A stretch of 64,000 nucleotides of DNA from an uncultured Pseudomonadales bacterium (GTDB lineage Bacteria; Pseudomonadota; Gammaproteobacteria; Pseudomonadales; Azotimanducaceae): the NCBI GenBank assembly GCA_938017975.1, contig CALIKQ010000014.1, positions 26,954 through 90,953 on the forward strand, written 5' to 3'. Position 1 is the stretch's first letter; each line of letters begins with the position of its first letter. A model generated the notes under the pieces. It was not told the origin of the DNA, ran no database searches, and saw only the letters and a list, made by a program, of their open reading frames with translations. This document shows, one piece after another, positions 37,197 to 45,656 of the stretch. A program made the position numbers and the translations under genes.

Positions 37197-37993
37197 ACGG
37201 AAACCTAACCTTTATCGGCGGTGGCAATATTGCCCAGGCCATCATCGGTGGCCTATTGGAGACCGGTTTTTCACCCGATCGCATGACTGTTGCAGATCCC
37301 AGCCCTGAGCAAGGCGCAACGATAGAGCGCTTGGGCGTTGCCTGGGATACCGATAATCTCAAAGCTGTCGATTCCGCTGATTTAGTCTTCCTATGCGTCA
37401 AGCCTGGTCTCGCTCAGACCGTGTGTGAGGCGCTCGCAGGCTCGCTTGACCAAAAGTGTCTCATCAGCGTTGCAGCCGGTATTACAACCACCCAGCTCAA
37501 ACAATGGTCCCACAGCGGCCTGGTTGTTCGCTGCATGCCCAACACGCCTGCATTGGTTCGATCAGGAATGCTTGGGTTATATGCTGATCCTTCGGTAGCC
37601 GCCCCCATCCGAGATGAGGTGGTTGCCTGTCTGAGCAGTGTCGGAATCACCGAGTGGTTTACGCGCGAAGCGGATCTTGATGCGGTCACAGCAATCTCTG
37701 GAAGCGGGCCCGCTTATTTTTTCTACCTCATGGAAACCATGGTCAAAGCCGCAGAAAAAATGGGCATCTCCAAGGCCACAGCGACCACCCTAGTGACTCA
37801 GACGGCGCTCGGAGCTGCCAAGATGGCGCATCAAAATCCTCAATCCCCAGAAATACTCAGGCAGCAAGTGACATCTCCGGGCGGCACAACCCAGGCAGCT
37901 TGCGAGACGCTGAGTCAAGGCGGCTTTGACGCGCTGGTCATTGAGGCTTGCGAGGCTGCTAAAGTAAGATCTGAGACACTCTCTAGCAGTTAG
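37193..37993 (+). CDS. proC: Pyrroline-5-carboxylate reductase
   Basis: ProC reduces pyrroline-5-carboxylate to proline with NAD(P)H. The Rossmann motif FIGGGNIAQAIIGGLL is at the N-terminus, VKPGLAQTV and RCMPNTPALVRSGML in the middle, and the C-terminal signature ISGSGPAYFFYLMETM plus VTSPGGTTQAA. ATG 37193 overlaps the yggS stop and follows GGAG. The 266-residue length is typical. Confidence 0.95.
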   Translation: MNGNLTFIGGGNIAQAIIGGLLETGFSPDRMTVADPSPEQGATIERLGVAWDTDNLKAVDSADLVFLCVKPGLAQTVCEALAGSLDQKCLISVAAGITTTQLKQWSHSGLVVRCMPNTPALVRSGMLGLYADPSVAAPIRDEVVACLSSVGITEWFTREADLDAVTAISGSGPAYFFYLMETMVKAAEKMGISKATATTLVTQTALGAAKMAHQNPQSPEILRQQVTSPGGTTQAACETLSQGGFDALVIEACEAAKVRSETLSSS

Positions 37994-38043
37994 GAAATTT
38001 AAGCGGTCAAAAGCAGTACGCGCGACACAGATGAGGAATCACT

Positions 38044-38637
38044 ATGGGCAATTATTTATCGGAAGGCGGTATATTCGTCATTCAAACCTTATTTGGGCTT
38101 TTGGTCATGTTGCTCAATCTTAGGTTTATCATGCAAGCGAGCAAAGCCAACTACTACAATCCGATTGCGCAAGGTATTGTCAAAGCCACTAACCCTTTAA
38201 TCGGGCCGTTTCGAATGATCTTCCCAATCATGGGGCCGTTTGACCTCGCCAATATGGCCTGCGCCCTCGTGATCCAAAGTATCGGTATCGTGCTGATTAT
38301 GGTCTTTGCAGGGGCTCTCCCGCTCGATCTAATTTATTTCGCCTGGGCAGTGATTGCGATTCTGGCAAGCATCATCAATCTTTACTTTTTCGCGTTATTG
38401 ATCTCAGTCATCGCAAGCTGGCTGGCACCCTACTCCAGTCACCCTGCCTTAGAGTTGGTGCAGGACATTACCGATCCCCTTTGTCGACCAGCCAGGCGCC
38501 TCATTCCAGCGATAGGGGGTCTGGACTTTTCGATCATCGTCGTGTTCCTCGGCTTGTCACTCCTCGAGAACAGCATTTTGATTCGTCCGCTCGCTGCCTT
38601 AACCGGCATGCCGCGAGGGCTGATTTTTGGTTTTTAA
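38044..38637 (+). CDS. yggT: YggT family membrane protein
   Basis: The protein has two YggT repeats, each of about two membrane helices, with the repeated LRFIMQASKANYYNPIAQ / ALELVQDITDPLCRPARRLI pattern. It lies in the inner membrane. The family has been linked to osmotic tolerance, but no mechanism is established. The order yggS-proC-yggT is shared with E. coli and Pseudomonas. It starts at ATG 38044 after a GAGGAA site. Confidence 0.92.
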   Translation: MGNYLSEGGIFVIQTLFGLLVMLLNLRFIMQASKANYYNPIAQGIVKATNPLIGPFRMIFPIMGPFDLANMACALVIQSIGIVLIMVFAGALPLDLIYFAWAVIAILASIINLYFFALLISVIASWLAPYSSHPALELVQDITDPLCRPARRLIPAIGGLDFSIIVVFLGLSLLENSILIRPLAALTGMPRGLIFGF

Positions 38638-39058
38638 CACCAAAGCTTACTGGCAACACTGGGGGCTCTTCCTCATGCTCGCTTGCGGCCAGGTAAGCGG
38701 TGATCAAAGTGTTAGAACCGGTCCCTACGAAATCCATTACACTGCCTTTTCATCGATGCTTGTACCCGCTGATACTGCGAGCATGTTGGGCATCACCCGT
38801 GCAGAGAACCGAATCTTAATCAACATATCCGTCCGCGAGGGCGACAAACCAGCGGCCGTAGATGTGCAAGGTCATGCGCTGACCGTACTAAATCAAACGC
38901 AACAACTAAAGTTCAGTCAGGTCACCGAGCAAACTGCGATCTACTACCTTGCAGAATTAATCAACCATGAACGCGACTGGCTACGTTTCAGCATCAACAT
39001 CAACTTTCATTCGGACCACCCGCCTTATGTCCTCGAATTTTCCCGACAATACTATTAG
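38627..39058 (+). CDS. DUF4426 family exported protein
   Basis: The product shows the DUF4426 pattern: YEIHYTAFSSMLVPADTASMLGITRAENRILINISV. A hydrophobic stretch near the N-terminus ending GQVSGDQSV looks like a signal peptide, so it is probably periplasmic. The start is TTG 38627, inside the last codons of yggT and preceded by GAGGG; a shorter ATG start is possible. The family lies between yggT and rdgB in many marine and Pseudomonas-like genomes, with no known function. The 3' end overlaps the rdgB start by 32 bases. Confidence 0.8.
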   Translation: MVFNTKAYWQHWGLFLMLACGQVSGDQSVRTGPYEIHYTAFSSMLVPADTASMLGITRAENRILINISVREGDKPAAVDVQGHALTVLNQTQQLKFSQVTEQTAIYYLAELINHERDWLRFSININFHSDHPPYVLEFSRQYY

Positions 39059-39659
39059 CCTACCCTTCGCGAAGGTTGTTCTGGCCAGCGGAAATCTAAA
39101 AAAAATCGATGAGTTTAAAACCTTATTTTCAACGTCGAACCAGATCATCCCCCAACCCCAGTTGGGCATCGAAAGCATCGACGAGACTGGACTTAGTTTC
39201 ATCGAAAATGCGCTTTTGAAAGCCCGTCATGCTGCTAAAGAGAGTGGGCTACCGGCATTCGCAGATGATTCCGGGCTGGTGGTTGAGGCCCTTGATGGCG
39301 CCCCAGGTATTTTTTCAGCGCGCTACGCCGGACCCAGCGCCACAGACCTGGACAATTGTCAGAAGCTCTTGAAAGCGCTCGAGCCAGCATCAAACCGATC
39401 TGCCTTTTTTCATGCCACCATCGCCTTTGTCGAACACGCCAAAGACCCAGATCCAATCATTGCCCAAGGACGCTGGCACGGCGAAATTCTGAAGTCACCG
39501 CGGGGACAGGGAGGTTTTGGGTACGATCCGCTGTTTTATATCCATGATGTCAAGATGAGTGCAGCCGAACTCAGCGCCTCTGAAAAAAACCAGCGCAGCC
39601 ACCGCGGCCAAGCGATACGGGCGCTTATTCAGCAACTTAACCTGCGATTTAGCGCATGA
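39027..39659 (+). CDS. rdgB: RdgB/HAM1 family dITP/XTP pyrophosphatase
   Basis: RdgB hydrolyses dITP, ITP and XTP to monophosphates and so keeps non-canonical purines out of nucleic acids. The N-terminal VVLASGNLKKIDEFKTLF, FADDSGLVVEALDGAPGIFSARYAG, and the C-terminal GGFGYDPLFY blocks are characteristic. I choose ATG 39027; the reading frame stays open 20 codons further upstream over the DUF4426 end, but those residues are not conserved. hemW follows after 85 bases. Confidence 0.93.
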   Translation: MSSNFPDNTISLPFAKVVLASGNLKKIDEFKTLFSTSNQIIPQPQLGIESIDETGLSFIENALLKARHAAKESGLPAFADDSGLVVEALDGAPGIFSARYAGPSATDLDNCQKLLKALEPASNRSAFFHATIAFVEHAKDPDPIIAQGRWHGEILKSPRGQGGFGYDPLFYIHDVKMSAAELSASEKNQRSHRGQAIRALIQQLNLRFSA

Positions 39660-39744
39660 GACAGCGCAATGACGGTCTCTACAACCTTTGCGCGAAGCCT
39701 ATCATCCGATTAACCATTAGCTGCTCGATGCACCTCTATCGAAG

Positions 39745-40905
39745 ATGCATATGAATAACATTCCCCTTGCGCTTTACATTCATTTTCCCTGGTGTGAAAA
39801 AAAATGTCCCTACTGCGATTTCAACTCCCACGTCCTTGACCTCAATGCAAGCACTGACCTGGAACCTGAGCTCGAGGATGCTTACATTGATCAACTACTC
39901 TTTGATTTAGATCGAGACATCGAGGACTTCCAAATAGAGGCACCCATCAGCTCTATATTTATGGGTGGCGGCACACCCAGTCTTGTCTCACCCCAAGCGA
40001 TCGCTCGATTGCTCGAGGGAATCAGTCAGCGACTCTCCATAAACCCAAAGGCCGAATGCACCCTCGAGGCTAATCCAGGATCGAGCGACCAGGTCAAGTT
40101 TCAGGGTTATCGCGCTGCTGGCATTAATCGTCTTAGTCTGGGCATCCAAAGCTTTTCGGATACTAAATTAGCGGCTTTGGGCAGAGTGCATTCAGGCGCC
40201 GAGGCGCTAGCCGCCGTTGAGTCTGCCCGACAAGCAGGTTTTGATAACATTAACCTCGATCTCATTCACGGTCTGCCGGGCCAAACTGCTCAGGATGCGC
40301 TCTCAGATTTAGAACGTGCTCACACGCTTTTTCCGGAACACCTGTCTTGGTATCAACTGACGATCGAACCCAACACCGTGTTTTTCAATCGAACGCCTAG
40401 TTTGCCAACAGAATCTGACCTGGACCAAATCAGCACAGAAGGATGGTCATGGCTAAATGACCACGGCTATGGCCAATACGAGGTTTCTGCTTTTAGTCGC
40501 GGCAACCATTATCAGTCTCAGCACAATCTCAATTATTGGCGCTTCGGTGATTACATCGGTCTAGGGGCGGGCGCACACGGAAAGGTGACCCAACAGCAGC
40601 CCGATTTCGTCATTACCCGAACACGCAAATCCCGAATCCCGAACGATTATCTAAAAGCAGCAAAACGGATCACCAAGTCTGTTGAAGCAGCAGATCTCAG
40701 ACTTGAATTTCTGATGAATGCTTTACGACTTAATGAGGGGTTTTTACTCAGTGATTTTAGCCAGCGGACTGGTCTGGCGAGCAGTGAGCTTGTTGATTTC
40801 ATCGCTCCTGGGCTCGCGCAAGGATTACTCATCAAAGAGGATCAGAAGCTTCGCCCCACCCAGCGCGGCTTACAATTTCTCGACTCATTGCTCTTACTGG
40901 CTTAA
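39745..40905 (+). CDS. hemW: Radical SAM haem chaperone HemW
   Basis: HemW resembles oxygen-independent coproporphyrinogen oxidase but acts in haem transfer. The radical-SAM iron-sulfur motif CEKKCPYC is at about residue 17, followed by FMGGGTPSLVS, LEANPGS and NRLSLGIQSF. The absence of the extra N-terminal residues of HemN and the 386-residue length favour HemW. The order rdgB-hemW is conserved in gammaproteobacteria. Its stop shares TTAA with the stop of trmB on the other strand. Confidence 0.93.
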   Translation: MHMNNIPLALYIHFPWCEKKCPYCDFNSHVLDLNASTDLEPELEDAYIDQLLFDLDRDIEDFQIEAPISSIFMGGGTPSLVSPQAIARLLEGISQRLSINPKAECTLEANPGSSDQVKFQGYRAAGINRLSLGIQSFSDTKLAALGRVHSGAEALAAVESARQAGFDNINLDLIHGLPGQTAQDALSDLERAHTLFPEHLSWYQLTIEPNTVFFNRTPSLPTESDLDQISTEGWSWLNDHGYGQYEVSAFSRGNHYQSQHNLNYWRFGDYIGLGAGAHGKVTQQQPDFVITRTRKSRIPNDYLKAAKRITKSVEAADLRLEFLMNALRLNEGFLLSDFSQRTGLASSELVDFIAPGLAQGLLIKEDQKLRPTQRGLQFLDSLLLLA

Positions 40906-41573
40906 TGCTTTGCGGTTTTGGTGACGGCAATATCCGTTACGTCATGTCCAAGGCGAAGGCCGCGGCGCTCATACTTGGTTTGAACTCTAGCAGGCGGCGT
41001 ACAGAATTCTAAATCGGACTGGGTTTCAATCAGTTCAATAATTTGCTCGGCATAGGGCTGCCAGTCAGTCGCGATATGAAGGACACCATCGCCCTGAAGT
41101 TTTAGTGCGGCGGTTTTTAAGAAGTCCGAGTTGACCAACCGTCGCTTGTGGTGGCGTTTTTTATGCCAAGGGTCTGGGAAAAAAACTTGTAACCCGGCCA
41201 GACTGTGGGTCGGGAGATGCGGAAGCACCGACCAAACGTCAACGTTCATGACGCGCAAGTTCTCAAGGTGTAGTCGCTCTGCTTCAATCATCAGGTGTCC
41301 CACGCCGGGTGCATGCACTTCAAGACCCAAGAAATTATGTCCAGGGGCGGCGGCAGCCATCTCCGCAAGGGAATCACCCATCCCGAAGCCGATTTCTAAA
41401 ATCAACGGCTGCTCATTTTTAAATGCCTGCTGCGGAGACGACAGCGACGATTCCGGAAATTGAAATTGTGGAAGTACATCCAACAGGCCGCGCTTTTGGC
41501 CCTTGGATAGACGCCCTTGACGAATCACGTAGCTCCGAAGAGGCCTCGACGCGGGATCTTGTTCTCTATTCAT
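40902..41573 (-). CDS. trmB: tRNA (guanine46-N7)-methyltransferase TrmB
   Basis: TrmB adds the N7 methyl group to G46 in the variable loop of several tRNAs. The SAM-binding motif LEIGFGMGDSLAEMA and the substrate motif VFFPDPWHKKRHHKRRLV are clear. The 223-residue length matches. It lies first-to-last with the DUF423 and rpoH genes on the same strand and is convergent with hemW, as in many relatives. Confidence 0.95.
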   Translation of the reverse strand: MNREQDPASRPLRSYVIRQGRLSKGQKRGLLDVLPQFQFPESSLSSPQQAFKNEQPLILEIGFGMGDSLAEMAAAAPGHNFLGLEVHAPGVGHLMIEAERLHLENLRVMNVDVWSVLPHLPTHSLAGLQVFFPDPWHKKRHHKRRLVNSDFLKTAALKLQGDGVLHIATDWQPYAEQIIELIETQSDLEFCTPPARVQTKYERRGLRLGHDVTDIAVTKTAKH

Positions 41574-41586
41574 GCGGCGATAAAAC

Positions 41587-41973
41587 CTAGGCTTTTAAAC
41601 CCATCGACTGCCAGAGTCCTATCGCCAGCGCTAACCATCCGACAATAAAGAGCACGCCACCCAACGGCGTCACCGGCCCTAACCAGCGCCAGCCCAATAC
41701 CGACAGTCCATACAAACTGCCGGAAAAAAGAAGGATTCCAAGCGAGAAACTCCAAGCCGTAACCAGCCAGGCTGGCTTGGTGCCAAGCACGAGCATCAAG
41801 GTACCGACCATCAGTACCCCTAGACTGTGCATCATTTGATACTGCACGCCCGTCTCAAATGCTGAAAGGCTCGATTCGCTAAGCTGCCCTTTCAAGGCAT
41901 GCGCGCCAAAGGCCCCGAGCACGACGGCGCTCGCACCACTCAGCGCGCCAAAAATCATCAAGGCATGGAGCAT
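41587..41973 (-). CDS. DUF423 (YgdD-like) membrane protein
   Basis: The 128-residue protein has four predicted membrane helices and the family motifs GALSGASAVVLGAFGAHALK near the N-terminus and GPVTPLGGVLFIVGWLALA near the C-terminus. Function is unknown. I start at ATG 41973, with a GTG one codon upstream as alternative. It begins 6 bases after the rpoH stop and ends 13 bases before the trmB start, so it may be read from the rpoH transcript. Confidence 0.88.
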   Translation of the reverse strand: MLHALMIFGALSGASAVVLGAFGAHALKGQLSESSLSAFETGVQYQMMHSLGVLMVGTLMLVLGTKPAWLVTAWSFSLGILLFSGSLYGLSVLGWRWLGPVTPLGGVLFIVGWLALAIGLWQSMGLKA

Positions 41974-41979
41974 CACAGG

Positions 41980-42837
41980 TTAATGCGCGACTACATTCAT
42001 TCGCAGTTTTTTGAGCGCCGCTTGCTCCAGTTGCCGGACCCGTTCCGCTGAAATACTGTAATGGGCCGCTATTTCCTGCAAGGTTGCTTTAGGCTCAATT
42101 AACCATCGCTTTGTTACGATGTCTCGAGCGCGATCGTCCAAGACTGAAAGTGCGGCTCTCAACTGACTGCTTTCGTCCGCCTTGGCATCTAGAGCTTCTA
42201 CAATTTCGGCTGGATCATGCTCGGGAGCGGCCAAAAATTGTGAGGGCGACGCCACAAATGCTTCGCCATCATCGCTTTCCGGAAGATCGAAGGTCTGGTC
42301 TTGGGCACTGAGCCGTCCTTCCATTTGAAGCACTGTTTCTGGTTTTACCCCAAGGGCACCCGCAATATCCTGCACTTCTTGCGGCCGCAACCAACCAAGC
42401 CGCTGCTTCTTACTCCGCAAGTTAAAGAACAACTTACGCTGTGCTTTGGTGGTTGCTACACGCACAATCCGCCAGTTCCGTAAAATAAACTCGTGGATTT
42501 CCGCCTTGATCCAGTGCACAGCGAAGGAGACCAGACGGACTTGATATTCCGGGTTGAAACGCTTCACCGCTTTCATAAGCCCAACGTTACCCTCTTGTAT
42601 CAAATCTGCCTCCGACAAGCCGTAACCAGAGTAAGACCGAGCGATGTAAATCACAAAGCGAAGATTAGCCAACACCAACCTTCTTGCAGCGTCAACGTCG
42701 CCGTCTTGATGTAAACGATCAGCAAGTTGACGCTCTTCTTCGGCGGATAGTACCGAAATCCCGTTCACAGTCCGCACATACGCTTCGAGATTCGCTCCCG
42801 GCGCGGCAATATTAAACGGTATGGGTAGGGCGCTCAT
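41980..42837 (-). CDS. rpoH: Heat-shock sigma factor RpoH (sigma-32)
   Basis: RpoH directs RNA polymerase to heat-shock promoters. Region 2 is visible as ANLRFVIYIARSYSGYGLSE followed by ADLIQEGNVGLMKAVKRFNP; the RpoH box, unique to this sigma factor, is QRKLFFNLR at about residue 133; and region 4 ends in ISAERVRQLEQAALKKLRMN. The 285-residue length is normal. It follows ftsX by 75 bases, the position seen in E. coli. A promoter candidate lies just upstream with a leader of only about 23 bases. Confidence 0.96.
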   Translation of the reverse strand: MSALPIPFNIAAPGANLEAYVRTVNGISVLSAEEERQLADRLHQDGDVDAARRLVLANLRFVIYIARSYSGYGLSEADLIQEGNVGLMKAVKRFNPEYQVRLVSFAVHWIKAEIHEFILRNWRIVRVATTKAQRKLFFNLRSKKQRLGWLRPQEVQDIAGALGVKPETVLQMEGRLSAQDQTFDLPESDDGEAFVASPSQFLAAPEHDPAEIVEALDAKADESSQLRAALSVLDDRARDIVTKRWLIEPKATLQEIAAHYSISAERVRQLEQAALKKLRMNVVAH

Positions 42838-42866
42838 CTGCTAAACCATTGTTTTTTGGGGGCGAA

Positions 42867-42896
42867 ATTCTAGCACCTCACGATGCCTGCTGACAA
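42867..42896 (-). promoter_or_regulatory. Putative rpoH promoter
   Basis: On the minus strand TTGTCA (42891-42896) and TAGAAT (42867-42872) are 18 bases apart. TG two bases before the -10 gives an extended -10. The start of transcription would be near 42860, about 23 bases before rpoH. This is a sigma-70-type pattern lying in the ftsX-rpoH gap. Confidence 0.58.
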
Positions 42897-42912
42897 TCTT
42901 ACGCAATAATCC

Positions 42913-43881
42913 TCAATTGGGTTGAATTTTCGCAAGATGACGTCGTACGGAGACCATCGAACCAACAATACCAAGCCCAGCGCCCAGGGCGAGCAATGTT
43001 AAAGATTCCTGAATACCGAGCACTTCGAGCGCGAAATCGCTGCGATAAGAGCGTGCTAAGGTCTCAACCGGCACCGATAAATACAGGAGACTGGATTGGA
43101 TCATGGCCCAAGCCATCACCGCACCGCCGATGCCCAGCCAGAACCCGCGGTACAAAAAGGGTCTTCGCACATACGCATCGGTACCACCCACCAATTTGAT
43201 GACTTCAATCTCGTGTCGTCGGTTTTCGATGGTCAACCGCAACGTGTTCCCGACTATGAGAACCACGCCACACAAAAAGAGTACGCCTAAGGCCAGGGTA
43301 ATGCGCTCAATGATCGCAAGCACCGACGTCAAACGTTGGCGCCAAGCCGCATCAAAACTGATCGAATCGATGCCTTCAAGGGCATCTATTTTCTGAATCA
43401 ATAACTTCATTGCGGCTCCCTCCGTGCTCAACGGACGTACCTCAAGCACGGCGGGCAAGGGATTCTCCGAGAAAGCATTCAGAACATCGAAAAATCCGGA
43501 CCGTTCTGAAAATTCAGCCAGCGCCTCGTTTTCTGTAATCAGGGTTACCTGCCGAATCTCCGGCATTTGACGTAGGCTTGATACCAGCCGCTGGGCAATT
43601 AATGAGTCGCTCGGCGTTGACAAATAAACACTGATCGCAGGTTCAATGACCTGTCGGTGATCTGTTTCGCCGACCTGCCGGAGGCCAACGAGCATCAGTA
43701 CAGGCAGCGACAGCGCGATACCAATGACCAACCAGGTCGTCGCCAGACCCAACCAATCGCGTAATAGGGCCGATAAAGTAGAAGCGAAAAGTTGGCGATG
43801 GTGTCGAGCCCACGCTCGAATTCTATCCTGTTGGCTCAGAGATCGCTGGGAAGCGCCTCCTGACTCTTGTCGACCACTCAT
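42913..43881 (-). CDS. ftsX: Cell division protein FtsX
   Basis: FtsX is the membrane part of the FtsEX complex, which activates septal peptidoglycan hydrolases. It has an N-terminal cytoplasmic tail (about 50 residues), one helix, a periplasmic loop (about 80-190), and three further helices, with the ENRRHEIEVIKLVGGTDAYVRRPFLY block typical of FtsX. The 322-residue length is normal. ATG 43881 is preceded by GGGGAGGAG. It overlaps a 46-codon ORF by 4 bases rather than ftsE directly. Confidence 0.93.
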   Translation of the reverse strand: MSGRQESGGASQRSLSQQDRIRAWARHHRQLFASTLSALLRDWLGLATTWLVIGIALSLPVLMLVGLRQVGETDHRQVIEPAISVYLSTPSDSLIAQRLVSSLRQMPEIRQVTLITENEALAEFSERSGFFDVLNAFSENPLPAVLEVRPLSTEGAAMKLLIQKIDALEGIDSISFDAAWRQRLTSVLAIIERITLALGVLFLCGVVLIVGNTLRLTIENRRHEIEVIKLVGGTDAYVRRPFLYRGFWLGIGGAVMAWAMIQSSLLYLSVPVETLARSYRSDFALEVLGIQESLTLLALGAGLGIVGSMVSVRRHLAKIQPN

Positions 43882-44018
43882 CTCACAGCTCCTCCCCAGA
43901 GAACTCGTAATAACAGCGAGTATTCGCGGGTGCGCTCCTCTGCTTCGAGATCAGCGCTCAGGCGCAAGGCACAAGCCAGCTGACCTAAGCGCGCTATCAG
44001 GGGAAGCAACGGCGTCAC
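43878..44018 (-). CDS. 46-residue small ORF between ftsE and ftsX
   Basis: An unbroken reading frame of 46 codons fills the whole ftsE-ftsX gap. It starts with GTG sharing GTGA with the ftsE stop and ends with TGA sharing ATGA with the ftsX start. The translated start is MTPLLPLIARLGQLACALRL, followed by a charged part (SADLEAEERTREYSLLLRVL) and a short tail WGGAVR. This suggests an amphipathic helical peptide; no family is recognised. In most bacteria ftsE and ftsX overlap directly. Double 4-base overlaps are strong signs of real, coupled translation, but the gap could also simply be a translated spacer that carries the ftsX ribosome site (GGGGAGGAG lies within it). Confidence 0.55.
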   Translation of the reverse strand: MTPLLPLIARLGQLACALRLSADLEAEERTREYSLLLRVLWGGAVR

Positions 44019-44671
44019 GGCTTGACCAGCCGACCAGACTGCAGATGCAGTCGATGAGCGGGAATCTCTCGAACGAGATTAAGATCATGGGTTGCTATCA
44101 TTACAGTGACGCCAAGCTGGCTAAACTGCTGAAAAAGCGACATGATCTCGCGGCTCAACTCAGGGTCTAAATTACCCGTAGGTTCATCAGCAAGCAGTAA
44201 AGGCGGCCGATGCACTACCGCTCTTGCAATACCAACTCGCTGTTGCTCGCCCCCCGACAAAGTCACTGGCCAGTCCCGCTCCTTGTCGGACAGCCCCACT
44301 TTTGATAAGGCTGCCCGGACCCTTCGCTTGACCTCAGAAGGTGGATGTCCAGCGATTTCAAGGGGCAGCGCAACATTGTGAAAAACCGAACGATCAAAAA
44401 GCAATTGGTGGTTTTGGAAGACCACCCCTACTTTGCGGCGTAGTTCTGGGATCTTTCTTGCTGGCAAATGATTAAGGTTTTGACCGTCGAGCAAAACTTG
44501 GCCGCGGGTGCTGCGCTCCATTGCAATCGCCAACTTCATCAGCGTTGATTTGCCCGCCCCAGAAGGACCGGTGAGAAATACGAATTCACCAGGTTCAAGA
44601 TTGAACGAAACTTCCGCTAAAGCCTCCTGGCCAGTCTCGTAACGCTTGAACACTTGATCAAACGTGAGCAT
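44015..44671 (-). CDS. ftsE: Cell division ATP-binding protein FtsE
   Basis: FtsE is the ABC ATPase of FtsEX. The Walker A GPSGAGKSTLMKL, signature LSGGEQQRVGIARAVVHRP, Walker B LLADEPTGNLDPELS, and H-loop ATHDLNLV are all intact. I start at ATG 44671, preceded by GAGG and overlapping ftsY by 14 bases, giving 218 residues; upstream in-frame starts would add non-conserved residues. It sits between ftsY and the small ORF leading into ftsX. Confidence 0.95.
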   Translation of the reverse strand: MLTFDQVFKRYETGQEALAEVSFNLEPGEFVFLTGPSGAGKSTLMKLAIAMERSTRGQVLLDGQNLNHLPARKIPELRRKVGVVFQNHQLLFDRSVFHNVALPLEIAGHPPSEVKRRVRAALSKVGLSDKERDWPVTLSGGEQQRVGIARAVVHRPPLLLADEPTGNLDPELSREIMSLFQQFSQLGVTVMIATHDLNLVREIPAHRLHLQSGRLVKP

Positions 44672-45626
44672 GGTCTGCCTCATCGAGAATCGCGCTAACA
44701 AACAACTCAGGATCAAAAGGTTTCAAATCATCTAACTGCTCGCCCACACCCACAAAATGAATCGGCAAACCCAGTGCTTCTGTCAAAGCAAACACCACGC
44801 CCCCTTTGGCTGTACCGTCGAGTTTAGTCAAGACGATACCCGTCACTGCAACAGACTCCAAAAAAGATTTGGCTTGGACAATCGCATTCTGGCCGGTAGT
44901 CGCGTCGATCACGAGCAGCACGTTTTTAAGCGCATTTTCATCCTGACGACGGACAACCCGAACAATTTTTTCCAGTTCCTGCATGAGGTTTTTCTTGTTC
45001 TGCAAACGGCCAGCGGTATCTGCAATCAAAACATCAACCTTTCGTGATTTTGCTGCTGCTAACCCATCGAATATCACCGACGCGCTATCAGCCCCGGTAT
45101 GTTGAGCAATCACTTCAATCTCGTTTCTCAGGCCCCATGCCTTGAGTTGCTCAACTGCCGCGGCCCTGAACGTGTCGCCAGCAGCAAGCATCACCGACCG
45201 GTTCTGCGCCTTGTAGTAATGCGCGAGTTTGCCGGCCGTCGTGGTTTTCCCGGCGCCATTAACACCCACCATTAAAATCACCTGGGTTTGATCCTCCTGC
45301 AAGGTTAGGGGTCTTGCTGCGGCCGAAAGCAGGCCAATGAGGTGTTTTCGCAATGCTTGTTTGACTGCTTCGGGGTCGCTCAGATCACGCCGCTGCACCT
45401 GTTGAGTTAAAGAGGCCATAATTTCTAGCGTAACGGGCATTCCGAAATCTGATTGAATGAGGAGCGTTTCTATTGCCTCAAGCAATGTTTCATCAATCAC
45501 TTTCGCACCTAAAAACAGCGCGCTAATATTTTCAGAAAATCCCTGGCGAGTCCTCGCTAATCGATCTTTCAGCCGAGCCAGTAGTCCACGCTTGCCTTCG
45601 AATGTTTGATCTGCAACATTGTCCAT
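44658..45626 (-). CDS. ftsY: Signal recognition particle receptor FtsY
   Basis: FtsY is the membrane receptor GTPase for the SRP pathway. The N domain and the GTPase G domain are complete: GVNGAGKTTTAGKLA (G1), AGDTFRAAAVEQL, LIADTAGRLQNKKNLM, TKLDGTAKGG (G4), and the C-terminal FVGVGEQLDDLKPFDPELFV. The acidic A domain seen in E. coli is nearly absent, leaving about 20 residues, so the protein is only 322 residues. The operon ftsY-ftsE-ftsX-rpoH is the classical order, with rsmD divergent. Confidence 0.95.
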   Translation of the reverse strand: MDNVADQTFEGKRGLLARLKDRLARTRQGFSENISALFLGAKVIDETLLEAIETLLIQSDFGMPVTLEIMASLTQQVQRRDLSDPEAVKQALRKHLIGLLSAAARPLTLQEDQTQVILMVGVNGAGKTTTAGKLAHYYKAQNRSVMLAAGDTFRAAAVEQLKAWGLRNEIEVIAQHTGADSASVIFDGLAAAKSRKVDVLIADTAGRLQNKKNLMQELEKIVRVVRRQDENALKNVLLVIDATTGQNAIVQAKSFLESVAVTGIVLTKLDGTAKGGVVFALTEALGLPIHFVGVGEQLDDLKPFDPELFVSAILDEADHAHV

Positions 45627-45656
45627 TCTTCATTCACTCTCTTGCGGTAGGCCACG

